Below are positions 44,976 to 54,931 of a stretch of DNA of 64,000 bases, piece after piece. A program made the position numbers and the translations under genes. The stretch is taken from the NCBI GenBank assembly GCA_903870545.1, contig CAIQDI010000024.1, positions 1 to 64,000 of the forward strand, given 5' to 3'. The stretch's first letter is position 1, and each line of letters begins with the position of its first letter. The notes under the pieces were generated by a model. That model worked only from the letters and a program-made list of their open reading frames with translations. It was not told where the DNA came from and ran no database searches. This DNA is from an uncultured Pseudomonadota bacterium (lineage in GTDB: Bacteria; Pseudomonadota; Gammaproteobacteria; Methylococcales; Methylomonadaceae).

Positions 44976-47441
44976 TCAAAAATTGTACATATAAGACAAC
45001 CCTACCGCATGGATAGAATAAGTCGGTGATTGTTCAGACGTTGGTACCACGCCTTGTGGCGTCCCCGCTGGCTGCATTCCAGTGTAAATATAATCACTGC
45101 TAAACAAATGCTGATACATATAAGTCAAATGAATCGCAGAAGGTTTGTTGATAATATATTTCGCATCTAATTTAAATTGGAATGTTTGCGTTTTAACCGT
45201 TGGCATATCAGCGGCACGAGTGTAGTAATATGCAGGCTGCCCCGTTACTTGTGTATAACTTCCGCCATCCACACCAATCAGTGTTCGAGCAAAACTATAA
45301 ACAAAATCACCGTTCATATCTAATTTACCGCCGAAAAATCCTTTGTGTTTTACGCCCAAACCCACCGTGTCGATGTTGTCGTTCATATTCGTAAACCAAT
45401 TACGGCAAGGATCCGTTTTCGCGCTATTGTTCATCGCTTGAACAGTAGGAACACAGCCACCAGAAAGCGTTGCAGGAGTCGCTACGCCACCAATGCTAGC
45501 GGTGCTGGAATTGGAATTTGCACCGTAGGACATTCCTGCTGTTTTAGAAAGAATATTTTGGTAAGAATAAAACACTTGAACACTGGTATCTTCATCAAAG
45601 TTGTAATTCGTATCAAAATTCGTTCCCCAATTTCTCGAAGACTGTAGCCCAGAACTCGAATCAGGATATTCGTCGTAACGGAAATCACTGCCCACGCCCA
45701 ACGACAATTTGTTATTCACTTGATAATCTAAATACGAATGCACTTTTTGGCGTTCACGGTTTGAGGTATTGAATCGCCCAAGACCATTCATATCCATTGA
45801 ATTGTTAGCCATGTTACCGCCAACAGAAGTGGCAGGATTATTATTAGGAAACAAAGCCGTTGGCGTATTAGCATAAGGCGAAAACGCACCCCACGCAGGT
45901 AATCCTGATTGGGTAATTAGATTATAAAGTGCCATGTTGCCAGCCGTAGCGGGATACGATGCCCACGCTGCGTTATCTTGATTGTAATTATCGGCGGTAC
46001 GGTGCGAATAAGCGTAGCCGAGTTTGCCGTTGAATTTGTCCAGAAAACTGCCGCGATAATCAATTTTCCCTGTATTTTCAAGCGTGGTGCCGGTGTCTAC
46101 ACAAGAAATCCAAGTGCCGTTACACCAGCGATCAATGTTTTGGATTTCGTAGCCCGCCTTTAACCAATGACCTTTCGCGAACGAATAATTGGCATCTAAA
46201 TTACCTTGATTGATGCGCTTGCTGTACGGCGTATTGCTACGATAATTAGTCGGTGAAGTTCCAGCGGGAATGACACTATCGACATCAGCGAAGTTGTACA
46301 AATTGATGGGCGTATTATTATCGCGTTCGTCGAATTTATAAGACGACGCTAAATTTAAATCACTATTTACCTTGTGCGTTAATTTCAAATTCACCGCTTT
46401 GGTTTCGACATCGCCATTCAGATTTGACGTTGGCAATACGCCGCCACCATCGACGGCGGTGTTGTAAGGTAAAAACGATTGAGTTTGCCAGTTTCGCGCA
46501 TACGAACCGTTGGCAACCAGCTTCGTATCGGAACTGAAATTATATCCGCCGGTCAAATTAAACTGATGAAATTGGTTATCGGGTGCGCTGCTGATACGTC
46601 CAAAATTCGGTTGACCAGCGGTAAAAAACGGATTTTGAAACGAAACGCCGTTAATGTCGTTATGAAATAACGAGCCATAATACGCAAATTGACCAAACCC
46701 TTTCTCGCCGGTGTATTTCATGCTGGCGTTAATTTGGTCGGTCGATTGAGAAATGGGATTCGGTAAAATAATCGAACGTGCCGCGACAATAGGCGCACCC
46801 AGAGTTTGTAAACCATTTTTATCTTCATGGCGCGTGCTAGCTTGCGCTTCCCATTCGGGTGTTAAAAAATAACTAAAACCGCCATCAATTTTTTTGCGTG
46901 TCGTTTCCATGTTCACGGTGTGAAAATCAGGCAAATCACTTAACGGCAAGGTTCGCATATTATTAGCCGTTTTAGGAGACAACCAATCATTTGGCAAGGC
47001 TAAATTTGCGCCACCAGAACCTAAATAAGGCGTTTGATAACTATCGTTGCGATTCACCTGCAATTCGTCGTAACCAAAATTGAGTTTGTAGTTGCCTTGA
47101 TTCTTATATTCGCCGGTAAAACTGCGTGTGTCTAACCCAATGTTTTTGCCGGTAACTTGCCAGCGAGTCGCGTCGTCACTGTCGTAAGCTCCACCACCAC
47201 GAATATCGAAATTACCAATGCCGTACGCGCCACTGTCATTCAAGCCATTGTATTGACCGAATTTCCATGACGTATCCGTCACACCTCCTACGCCCAATTC
47301 CACTGTACTTTTGGGTTTGGTCAATTCGGTTATTTCTGATTCTGTTTCTTTATCTGCCGCTACGGCAAATGAAGAAAAAATAGCACCCATTGTTAACGCG
47401 ATTGTTTTGTACACAAAAAAACGAACGTGTTTGTTGTTCAT
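44976..47441 (-). CDS. MtrB/PioB-family outer-membrane beta-barrel
   Basis: An 821-residue protein with a signal peptide (AVA-AD) and a strong GGAGG site. The body consists of repeated amphipathic strands with many Tyr/Asn/Asp, ending in HAVGLSYMYNF with terminal Phe, as in MtrB/PioB barrels that sheathe a decaheme cytochrome. It forms the pore of an outer-membrane electron conduit with the MtrA-type protein encoded just upstream. It lacks an obvious N-terminal CxxC pair. Direction of electron flow cannot be told from sequence. Confidence 0.85.
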   Translation of the reverse strand: MNNKHVRFFVYKTIALTMGAIFSSFAVAADKETESEITELTKPKSTVELGVGGVTDTSWKFGQYNGLNDSGAYGIGNFDIRGGGAYDSDDATRWQVTGKNIGLDTRSFTGEYKNQGNYKLNFGYDELQVNRNDSYQTPYLGSGGANLALPNDWLSPKTANNMRTLPLSDLPDFHTVNMETTRKKIDGGFSYFLTPEWEAQASTRHEDKNGLQTLGAPIVAARSIILPNPISQSTDQINASMKYTGEKGFGQFAYYGSLFHNDINGVSFQNPFFTAGQPNFGRISSAPDNQFHQFNLTGGYNFSSDTKLVANGSYARNWQTQSFLPYNTAVDGGGVLPTSNLNGDVETKAVNLKLTHKVNSDLNLASSYKFDERDNNTPINLYNFADVDSVIPAGTSPTNYRSNTPYSKRINQGNLDANYSFAKGHWLKAGYEIQNIDRWCNGTWISCVDTGTTLENTGKIDYRGSFLDKFNGKLGYAYSHRTADNYNQDNAAWASYPATAGNMALYNLITQSGLPAWGAFSPYANTPTALFPNNNPATSVGGNMANNSMDMNGLGRFNTSNRERQKVHSYLDYQVNNKLSLGVGSDFRYDEYPDSSSGLQSSRNWGTNFDTNYNFDEDTSVQVFYSYQNILSKTAGMSYGANSNSSTASIGGVATPATLSGGCVPTVQAMNNSAKTDPCRNWFTNMNDNIDTVGLGVKHKGFFGGKLDMNGDFVYSFARTLIGVDGGSYTQVTGQPAYYYTRAADMPTVKTQTFQFKLDAKYIINKPSAIHLTYMYQHLFSSDYIYTGMQPAGTPQGVVPTSEQSPTYSIHAVGLSYMYNF

Positions 47442-47459
47442 AATATCGTCCTCCTAATT

Positions 47460-48449
47460 TTATCGATTAAATTTCGCACCAGCGGGATGATTAGAACCAT
47501 GAATCATGGAATGACAACTCAAACAAGCACGCCCATTCGCTTGCGCTCGCGGATTTAAATTTCCCGCAGATTGATTACCGTTGACGGTTGTTACATCAGC
47601 ACCGATTAAGTTGGCACCGCTATCAACTGCATTAGCGTGATCAGCGGTATGGCATTCTTGGCACAACCACGGAGCGCGTGTTTTCAATAATGGTGAGTTG
47701 TTAGAACCGTGCGGGGTGTGGCAATTGGTACAATCATCAAAAACGGGCGAATGTTCCCACAAAAATGGACCGCGTTTTTCGGCATGACAGGTGTAACACG
47801 TTTCATTAGTCGAATTTTTAATTAACAATTTTGGCCCAGTTGAACCGTGAGGATTATGGCAATCGGAACACGCTGTTTTTCCGGCTTGAATCGGGTGGGT
47901 AGAAAATAAATGCGATTCAGCGCGTTGACTTTTATGGCAAGTAAAACAAACGTCTGGTTGCGTTGTTTTTGCTAACACTTTGTCACGAGGCGTGTGAACA
48001 GTGTGACAAGAATTACACGCGACACCTTGGCTTTGATGTTGGCTGCCTGTCCAGTGCATACGCAAACCGCTTTCGTGGCACGAAATACACTGGCTATTTC
48101 TGGCTTCTGGTGGCGATGCGGGATACGTTTGTGATTTTTCAGCAAAGGTAACATCGGGACGCGGTCTTACTTTTTGTTGTGGGTCGCCTTTGATATGCGC
48201 GTCGCTTTCACCGTGACACGATTGGCACGACGGCGTGCGTGAGTCCGCTTTATTACCGTGAGCCGTTTGATAAATAGAAAGTATCGGTTTGTTTTCGGTT
48301 TCATCATGACAACGTGTACAAACAGCATCTCTGTCTATCGCTTGCGCCGGTTTAAGAGTGGACTGTTTATCACTTGGCAACACATTCGCAGCGTAAGCTG
48401 GCGAAGTCATGAACCCGCATAACATAATAATCGTAATTAAAATTTTCAT
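47460..48449 (-). CDS. DmsE/MtrA-family decaheme cytochrome c
   Basis: About 329 residues with a signal peptide (AYA-AN) and exactly ten CxxCH heme sites, from CTRCH to CLSCH. ATG 48449 (MKILITIIM) is chosen because the longer frame adds residues before the signal peptide. MtrA-type proteins fit inside the MtrB barrel and carry electrons across the outer membrane. It is between a small cytochrome c gene and mtrB in one operon. Confidence 0.92.
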   Translation of the reverse strand: MKILITIIMLCGFMTSPAYAANVLPSDKQSTLKPAQAIDRDAVCTRCHDETENKPILSIYQTAHGNKADSRTPSCQSCHGESDAHIKGDPQQKVRPRPDVTFAEKSQTYPASPPEARNSQCISCHESGLRMHWTGSQHQSQGVACNSCHTVHTPRDKVLAKTTQPDVCFTCHKSQRAESHLFSTHPIQAGKTACSDCHNPHGSTGPKLLIKNSTNETCYTCHAEKRGPFLWEHSPVFDDCTNCHTPHGSNNSPLLKTRAPWLCQECHTADHANAVDSGANLIGADVTTVNGNQSAGNLNPRAQANGRACLSCHSMIHGSNHPAGAKFNR

Positions 48450-48533
48450 AAGCTGTAATTCCAACGGTTTAAAAGCCGCGCACAACACGCAACACAAAGC
48501 ATCAATCAGTCTTTTTAGACATGAAAAATAATA

Positions 48534-48875
48534 TTAAAGAGAAAGAATCCAATCAACTAAATTCTTGGTTTGTTTCGCGTCATCAGATTTCAAAATCGTA
48601 TGAGCTTCTTCATGCCCATCAGGAAATTTCGCCATTTCTCCCGAACTCAAGTGATGCAAAAGTTTTTCTTCGCCTTTCGGATCAGCTTTAAATTTTGCGG
48701 CAATTTTATTCCAGGCGGGTCCATCTTTATCTTTATCAACGCCGTGACATCTGAAACAGTTATTTTGTTTGGCTAAGGCTTTCGCGCCATCGACATCAAC
48801 TTCTTCAGCGTTAACAGAAAAACAAAATACGGACACAGCCACCGTTAAAAAAGCATTTACTCTAAAATTTTTCAT
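48534..48875 (-). CDS. Small class I cytochrome c
   Basis: A 113-residue periplasmic protein with a signal peptide (VNA-EE), a heme site CFRCH and a Met ligand in GEMAKFPDGHEE. It resembles cytochrome c-551/552 type carriers. As first gene of the mtrAB-type operon it likely shuttles electrons between the conduit and the inner-membrane partners. Confidence 0.88.
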   Translation of the reverse strand: MKNFRVNAFLTVAVSVFCFSVNAEEVDVDGAKALAKQNNCFRCHGVDKDKDGPAWNKIAAKFKADPKGEEKLLHHLSSGEMAKFPDGHEEAHTILKSDDAKQTKNLVDWILSL

Positions 48876-48968
48876 AAATTCACCTTGGTTAGTAAGCGTT
48901 AATAGTAGGACTATTTAATAGTTAGTTAAAAAACATGACATTTCTAATGGTATTTCAAATAACCGCAT

Positions 48969-49257
48969 AATTGCAAGATAATTTCTTATCGAATTTACGC
49001 ATAACACCATCGAATAATACCGTTTTCACTGGCTAAAAAAGGCGATTAAGCTAGCTTTTGTTTTTTCATTTTTATCGAAATAAAGACCACAGCGCGTATT
49101 TTGAAACGGTCATTAAACAATGTGGATTAACGACTAAAAATACGGTTATTGTATTGGCGATTACCAGTAATCATGTGCGCTACAGCAATGCGTTAATTCG
49201 CGGAGTGAGTAATTATCGGCGACGCGGTGATCAAATTGCGTTGCATTTTGATCATTA
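48969..49257 (+). pseudogene. Deleted copy of the degenerate-EAL gene (left flank of the CRISPR locus)
   Basis: This segment repeats 62729-63428 with most of the 5' half removed. The upstream region (ATTGCAAGATAATTTC to TTTTTATCGAAAT) is kept, then the sequence jumps to the middle of the gene (AAAGACCAC.GCGCGTATTTTGAAACG) and runs to TTTTGATCATT, where similarity ends. The start codon and the first ~130 codons are gone. The intact gene is at 62854-63696, on the far side of the CRISPR-Cas locus. Confidence 0.9.
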
Positions 49258-49743
49258 AATGCACGCAAAATGCACGCAACGCCGAAAAGGTTTTTTGAGA
49301 AAGAGGAAATAGTAAAAAATCGTTTTTTTGAAGGTCATAAATGACTACATTTTGATATAAATTACTATGAATGATGTAAAAGAAAAACATACCTCAAAAT
49401 GGGTGCAATCAACAACAAATTAGACCTTGTGTACCTCTCGACCACCCCATCAAAACCGCCACTGCGACGGTGAGTAAATCTCCCTCCGTGTTGGCGAAGT
49501 GACGCGGAACCTCGTCATTCCCACACAATTTATAGTCCTACAAGCCGTGCAAATACTACAAACTACCCAATAATTCGCTGAAGTAAGAATGCCTGTTTTT
49601 TTGTCAAAAAATTCTTATAAAAGTCTGTTTTTCTATATCAAATAATAAGTCTTCACTAAAAGAAGTAAATTTAGATGGCAATATGGTTATCCGTTTTGTT
49701 ATAGATTCGTAGTGCTGTAGTAATCACAAAAAAAGGAAAATAA
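49258..49743. other. 486-bp non-coding gap upstream of cas3
   Basis: No credible gene. It begins with a tandem 11-bp repeat (AAATGCACGCA twice). A more GC-rich patch at about 49430-49530 looks foreign but encodes nothing I recognise. The AT-rich last 200 bp should hold the cas operon promoter; AAAGGA precedes ATG 49744. Confidence 0.55.
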
Positions 49744-52233
49744 ATGGTTCTTCCATTAACCGAATGTCTTGCAAAGACTTATGATGAAAAACAAAAAGGT
49801 CGCAACGTTTTAAATCATTGCCAAATCGTGGGCGAAGTGGCGCGTGAATTGATTGCTCGAATGCCAGATTGGTTAAAAAACGATTTGTTTCCTAGCGGTT
49901 CCGAACTTATCGCAGCGTGCCACGACATTGGCAAAGTCAGTCCAACGTTTCAAAAAAAAATTCATGATGCTTTAAATGAGCGGATTCCTGAGTTAAAAAA
50001 TATCGATTCTAAATTAGAAAAAACGTGGGGCGGTCATGCAGGCGTGAGCCAAGCAACCGCAAAAAGACTGAAAGCAGGAAAATATATTCCCGAAATTTTG
50101 GGACAACATCATGGCTTTTCACCGAATTTGTCCGGGCTTAATGCCGAAGCGGAAGTATTCGGTGATGTCGCTTGGCAACAACGACGCGAAGAATTAGTGG
50201 CTGAACTTAAACGGCTGCTTGATTGTGAATTTCCCAAAGTAAACAGTGCCGAACACGCCCGTATTTTGGCAGGTTTAACCACCGTTTCAGATTGGATTGG
50301 TTCGTCGTCGTTATTTAATAATCCTGCTGACGATTGGCGACCCTTTATTCAACAAGCCTTAGACAATGCGGGCTTTGTGCAACCTCAAATCATCCCCGAT
50401 TTAACGTTTTTCGATATTTTCAATTTTCATCCGCGCGATTATCAAACCACTTTTTTTCAGAATACCAATCAAGCTGGTGTTTATATTTTAGAAGCTCCCA
50501 TGGGTTTAGGAAAAACTGAAGCCGCGTTGTATGCCGCGTATCAATTGCTTGTAACACAAAAAGCCACGGGTATTTATTTTGCGTTACCGACACAACTCAC
50601 TTCCGACAAAATTCATCAGCGCGTGAATCAGTTTTTAGAAAAAATTATCCCAATTGATAGCCTTCATCGTGAAGCGTTATTGGCGCATGGAAACGCTTGG
50701 TTAAAACAAACCGAACTTGGCGTTGAAGGAAATCCAACTGGTTCATGGTTTGATGACCGAAAACGTAAATTACTTGCGCCATTCGCCGTTGGCACAATTG
50801 ATCAAGCGTTAATGGCGGTGATGAATGTGCGGCATGGTTTTGTCAGAACCTTTGGACTGGCTGGAAAAGTAGTGATTTTAGACGAAGTGCATTCTTACGA
50901 TGCTTACACGGGTGAATTGCTCGACGAATTAGTGAACGCCTTGCGCGAATTACATTGCACCGTAATTATTTTGAGTGCGACGTTAACAAAAGAGCGGCGC
51001 GGAAAATTACTCGCGCAAACGGTTCAAAAAAATAGTTATCCGCTGATTTCCGCCAATCCAAATAAGGGCGAACTCCACGAATTGACGGTCGAAGCGTTGC
51101 AGTCAAAAATCGTTGAAATTTATGGTTGCCAAAACGATGACGATGCAATCGATGAAGCGGTGAAACGTGCCGAAGACGGGCAACAAGTTTTGTGGATTGA
51201 AAACACGGTTGCCGAAGCACAAGCCATTTTCACAAAATTATCTGCAATGGATTTACCGATTGAATGCGGTTTATTGCATTCGCGCTTTTTGAAAATTGAC
51301 CGCGAAACAAACGAAAATTATTGGGTTGAATTGTACGGCAAAGACAATGCGATGGCGCGACAAGCGAAAGGACGCATCCTTGTTGGCACACAAGTTTTAG
51401 AGCAATCACTCGATATTGATGCGGATTTTTTAGTCAGTCGTTTCGCGCCAACCGATATGCTTTTGCAACGCATCGGACGATTATGGCGACATGAAAATCA
51501 ACGCCCTAATTCGGCAAAACGTGAAGCGTGGCTTTTAGTTCCTGATTTGAATGCAGCGATTGAAAATTGTGATTTGTTTGGTAAAAGCTCGAAAGTCTAC
51601 GCGCCGTACGTTTTGTGCCGAAGTTTAGAAGTGTGGCATGAGTTGGAAAGTGTGATTTTACCGTCGCAAATCCGTGAATTGATTGAAGCGACTTATGTTG
51701 AACGGGTTGAGCAAGGCGAAATGCAACGTTACAAATCGAAATTGACGGAGCATTGCGCGAAACTGAAATCATTGGCGTTGTTTAGTATGTCCAAAGCCGG
51801 AACGACGCTGCCTGAAAGTTTTAGTACCCGTTACAGCGAACAAGATAGCGTTCAAGTTTTGCTTTTGCGTGATTATCAAACGGGGAACGAGGCAACCGAA
51901 ATTACGTTTTTGAACGGTGAAAAAGTTGATTTACCGCATGGCGTGAAAGCAAAAGACAAAAAATTGTGGCGCGAATTGGCGGCAACGTTGCTGAAAAATG
52001 TTGTTCACGTTGTTAGTTATAACGCGCCGCAAGCGGTTTCCACGAAGGAACTTTCTTGGTTAGAAGAGTTTATTTATTTGGGAAGTCGTAGCGATGAAAA
52101 TAGTTTGTTGCGTGTAGCGATTGTGGATGAAAGTGGCGAAGTTCGAGGTTTGGCAGGGGGTACAGCATTGGACAATTATCAACTGAGTTACGATGAGCGT
52201 TTGGGTTATAACGTGAAAAAAACAGGAGTGTAA
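49744..52233 (+). CDS. cas3: Type I-E CRISPR nuclease-helicase Cas3
   Basis: An 829-residue protein with an N-terminal HD nuclease (NHCQIVGEVARELI, CHDIGK, GQHHG) and an SF2 helicase: Walker A MGLGKTEAAL, DEVH box ILDEVHSYD, LSATLT, and C-terminal motifs GTQVLEQSLDIDAD and RIGRLWRH. Cas3 is recruited by Cascade to shred target DNA. First gene of the cas operon; cas8e begins 2 bp after its stop. Confidence 0.96.
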   Translation: MVLPLTECLAKTYDEKQKGRNVLNHCQIVGEVARELIARMPDWLKNDLFPSGSELIAACHDIGKVSPTFQKKIHDALNERIPELKNIDSKLEKTWGGHAGVSQATAKRLKAGKYIPEILGQHHGFSPNLSGLNAEAEVFGDVAWQQRREELVAELKRLLDCEFPKVNSAEHARILAGLTTVSDWIGSSSLFNNPADDWRPFIQQALDNAGFVQPQIIPDLTFFDIFNFHPRDYQTTFFQNTNQAGVYILEAPMGLGKTEAALYAAYQLLVTQKATGIYFALPTQLTSDKIHQRVNQFLEKIIPIDSLHREALLAHGNAWLKQTELGVEGNPTGSWFDDRKRKLLAPFAVGTIDQALMAVMNVRHGFVRTFGLAGKVVILDEVHSYDAYTGELLDELVNALRELHCTVIILSATLTKERRGKLLAQTVQKNSYPLISANPNKGELHELTVEALQSKIVEIYGCQNDDDAIDEAVKRAEDGQQVLWIENTVAEAQAIFTKLSAMDLPIECGLLHSRFLKIDRETNENYWVELYGKDNAMARQAKGRILVGTQVLEQSLDIDADFLVSRFAPTDMLLQRIGRLWRHENQRPNSAKREAWLLVPDLNAAIENCDLFGKSSKVYAPYVLCRSLEVWHELESVILPSQIRELIEATYVERVEQGEMQRYKSKLTEHCAKLKSLALFSMSKAGTTLPESFSTRYSEQDSVQVLLLRDYQTGNEATEITFLNGEKVDLPHGVKAKDKKLWRELAATLLKNVVHVVSYNAPQAVSTKELSWLEEFIYLGSRSDENSLLRVAIVDESGEVRGLAGGTALDNYQLSYDERLGYNVKKTGV

Positions 52234-52235
52234 AA

Positions 52236-53723
52236 ATGATAGAAAACAGATTTTCATTATTAGAAGAACCGTGGATTCCCATTGCTGACGTAGGGCGTGT
52301 CAGTTTAAAACAAATTTTCACCGAAACCGATTACCGTGCATTAGGTGGTAATCCCGTCCAAAAAATTGCCATTACAAAACTTTTACTCGCCATTTCCCAA
52401 GCCGCTTGCACACCTGAAGATGAAGACGAATGGACAAAATTAGGTGCAGACGGTTTAGCTGCAAAATGTTTAGATTATTTAACCGAACATTACGATGACT
52501 TTTGGCTTTATGGCGAAAAACCGTTTTTACAAATGCCACAAATCGCTCAAGCCGCCACACAAAGTATCGGCGCAGTTTTGCCCGAAATCGCCACCGGCAA
52601 TACCACCGTTTTAAATTCCATTCAAACAGAATCCGAACTCAGTGACGCTGATAAAACCATGTTGATTATTCAACTTATGGGCTTTGGTTTGGGTGGCAAA
52701 AAAACCGATAACGCGATTGTTTTATCAGCAGGATATTTAGGTAAATCGAAGACTGGAAAAGCAGGCACATCATTAGGATTTATGGGCTTTCTGCATAATT
52801 TTCTGCAAGGTGAAACGTTATTGCAAACGCTCTGGCTAAACCTATTCACACAGGAACAGATTGCCGATTTGCCTTATTCCGAAGGGTTAGGCGTTGCGCC
52901 GTGGGAGCAAATGCCCGACGGTGAAAATTGCGACGTTGCCCAACAATTACAAAACAGTTTGATGGGGCGTTTAATTCCGTTGTCACGTTTTTGTTTATTG
53001 AACGAATCGGGCTTGCATTATTCTGAAGGCATCGCGCATTTGAGCTACAAAGAAGGCAAGATAGATCCTAGCGTTGCGGCGAATTTTTCAGGAAAAGATG
53101 CAAAAGTGTTGTGGGTCGATACCGAACGTAGACCGTGGCGTTTTCTGACGGCAATGTTGAGTTTTATGGAGGTGAATGGTAATGGTTTTAGCTGTCATCA
53201 CATTCGATTAGGTTTAGAACGAATTGGCGATGTATCACTGCCAAAAATTGGCGTATGGTCAGGCGGTTTGCGGGTGAGCAGTAATGCCGGTGAGCAATAT
53301 GTTTCTGGTTCAGATGATTTTGTCGAATCGATTACTTTTCTAAATCCAGCAGATTTTGGAAGTGTTTGGTACACCCGTTTAAAACTCGAAATGGCTGACC
53401 TCGAACAACTCGCCAAAATTGTCTACGGCGCAACGATGGGCTTTTATAAAAGCCAAAAATCCGAAGGTAAAAATGAAGCTGCACAAGCCTCGCATTTATT
53501 TTGGCAATTGTGCGAGCGACGATTTCAAGATTTAGTTTATGCCTGCGGCGAAGGTGAAAACGAAACAAAAGCCTTACGCAAAACCTTCGCCCATTTTGCC
53601 AACACCGCTTACAACCGCTATTGCCCCCAGGATACGTCGAGACAATTGGACGCATGGGCAGAAAATTTGCCGAATCTCGGTAAATATCTAAAAGACACCA
53701 AACCACAAGAGGCTGAAGCATGA
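52236..53723 (+). CDS. cas8e: Cascade large subunit Cas8e (Cse1/CasA)
   Basis: A 495-residue protein starting IENRFSLLEEPWIPI, the Cse1 N-terminal signature. It has GMGG-type central motifs and the C-terminal helical bundle. In type I-E it reads the PAM and recruits Cas3. It overlaps cse2 by ATGA. Confidence 0.94.
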   Translation: MIENRFSLLEEPWIPIADVGRVSLKQIFTETDYRALGGNPVQKIAITKLLLAISQAACTPEDEDEWTKLGADGLAAKCLDYLTEHYDDFWLYGEKPFLQMPQIAQAATQSIGAVLPEIATGNTTVLNSIQTESELSDADKTMLIIQLMGFGLGGKKTDNAIVLSAGYLGKSKTGKAGTSLGFMGFLHNFLQGETLLQTLWLNLFTQEQIADLPYSEGLGVAPWEQMPDGENCDVAQQLQNSLMGRLIPLSRFCLLNESGLHYSEGIAHLSYKEGKIDPSVAANFSGKDAKVLWVDTERRPWRFLTAMLSFMEVNGNGFSCHHIRLGLERIGDVSLPKIGVWSGGLRVSSNAGEQYVSGSDDFVESITFLNPADFGSVWYTRLKLEMADLEQLAKIVYGATMGFYKSQKSEGKNEAAQASHLFWQLCERRFQDLVYACGEGENETKALRKTFAHFANTAYNRYCPQDTSRQLDAWAENLPNLGKYLKDTKPQEAEA

Positions 53724-54235
53724 GTGAAATCACCAAACCGAGTAAAAATGAACAATTTGTGAAGTTCATTATCGACATTACACAAAAAAACAACGGTTGC
53801 GCGGCGGCTTTGAAACGTGCCGACAATCCTGCAACGGAATACCAAAGTTGGGAATATCTGGCGCGTTTTATCGATATTGAAAAAGATTATGAGCGTTTGC
53901 CTTATGCCACCGTTGCATCGGCAATGGCGAAAGCGAAAGTGGAGCAAAACGGCGCAGTGAAAATAGGTGAAGCTCTTGCGCGGTGTTATGAAGACGGTAA
54001 TAAAAATGACCAAGCAAAAGCAAAATTGCGTCGTTTGTTAGCGTGCGAAACGGTTGAAGAAGCGTGTCGCGTTCTGCGTCCGTTGTTTAGTTTGATCGGT
54101 TCAAAAGCAGGTATTCAATTGGATTACATTTCGTTGCTACAAGATTTACGCAATTTTCATTTTAACAATCAGCGCGTTAAATCACAGTGGGCGCAAAATT
54201 TTTACCGTCATTATTCCATTGAGGAAAACGCATGA
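53720..54235 (+). CDS. cse2: Cascade small subunit Cse2 (Cas11, CasB)
   Basis: A 171-residue all-helical protein with the Cse2 pattern (LKRADNPATEYQSWEYL, LRRLLACETVEEACRVLRPL, LDYISLLQDLRNF). Two copies form the belly of Cascade and hold the non-target strand. Overlaps both neighbours by ATGA. Confidence 0.93.
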   Translation: MSEITKPSKNEQFVKFIIDITQKNNGCAAALKRADNPATEYQSWEYLARFIDIEKDYERLPYATVASAMAKAKVEQNGAVKIGEALARCYEDGNKNDQAKAKLRRLLACETVEEACRVLRPLFSLIGSKAGIQLDYISLLQDLRNFHFNNQRVKSQWAQNFYRHYSIEENA

Positions 54236-54840
54236 TTGCCAGCGTTTTACATTTAAGTCGTGCCGATGTGAAAGCCTTGAAAATTACCGATGCTTATTCG
54301 TTGCACCGCGTGGTTTATGATTTGTTTGACGACGTTCGTACCGAATCTGAAAAAGAACAAAGCGTTTCTAGCGGTATTTTATACGCAGATAAAGGCGGTG
54401 ATTTTCACGGACGGCGGATTTTGATGTTATCGAATCGCCAACCGAATGCGCCGATTCATGGCGAAGTGTCGATTAGAAAAATCGCGGATAGCTTTTTGGA
54501 TTATTCGCAATATCGTTTTGAAGTCGTGGTGAATCCTACACAACGTGACAGCGCAAGTCGCAAAATCATTCCGTTACGAAAACGAGAAGAAATCGCCCGT
54601 TGGTTTATCGAAAAAGCTCCGCAATGGGGTTTTGAAGTTAGTTCGGCACATTTGGAAGTCGAAGACATTGTCGTTAAAAAATTCACCGAAAAAACGGGGC
54701 GCGAAGTCACGCAAGGGCAAGCACGAATTTTGGGACGTTTGACGGTGACGGATAAAGAAAATTTTGTGCAAAGTTTTCAAAATGGTATCGGACGTGGGCG
54801 AAGTTTTGGCTGTGGCTTGCTTCAAGTTGTTCCGATTTAA
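54232..54840 (+). CDS. cas6e: crRNA-processing endoribonuclease Cas6e (Cse3, CasE)
   Basis: A 202-residue protein with two RAMP ferredoxin folds and the C-terminal glycine-rich loop GIGRGRSFGCGLLQVVP. YSLHRVVYDLF near the N-terminus holds the expected catalytic-region His/Tyr. It cuts the repeat hairpin and stays bound to crRNA. In E. coli and many relatives cas6e follows cas5; here it comes before cas7 and cas5. Confidence 0.94.
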   Translation: MIASVLHLSRADVKALKITDAYSLHRVVYDLFDDVRTESEKEQSVSSGILYADKGGDFHGRRILMLSNRQPNAPIHGEVSIRKIADSFLDYSQYRFEVVVNPTQRDSASRKIIPLRKREEIARWFIEKAPQWGFEVSSAHLEVEDIVVKKFTEKTGREVTQGQARILGRLTVTDKENFVQSFQNGIGRGRSFGCGLLQVVPI

Positions 54841-54853
54841 AGCACATCCCCCC

Positions 54854-54884
54854 AGCCTTTCAGGCTGCCCCCTTCAAAGGGGGC
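54854..54884. repeat. Double hairpin between cas6e and cas7e
   Basis: Two adjacent inverted repeats: AGCCT-TTC-AGGCT and GCCCCCTT-CA-AAGGGGGC. They lie in the only sizeable gap among the Cascade genes, directly after cas6e. This looks like a small dispersed intergenic repeat, and may stabilise or divide the transcript; no T-run follows. Confidence 0.8.
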
Positions 54885-54931
54885 GAAAGATTAAAATCAC
54901 ATTCACTTTTTCAATTTTTTAAGGATTTCAA

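Noticed and set aside
49430-49530. GC-richer patch upstream of cas3 considered as a transposase fragment or tRNA-linked att site
   Set aside because: No frame gives a recognisable protein and no tRNA-like fold was found by eye. Only the nearby 11-bp tandem repeat is real.
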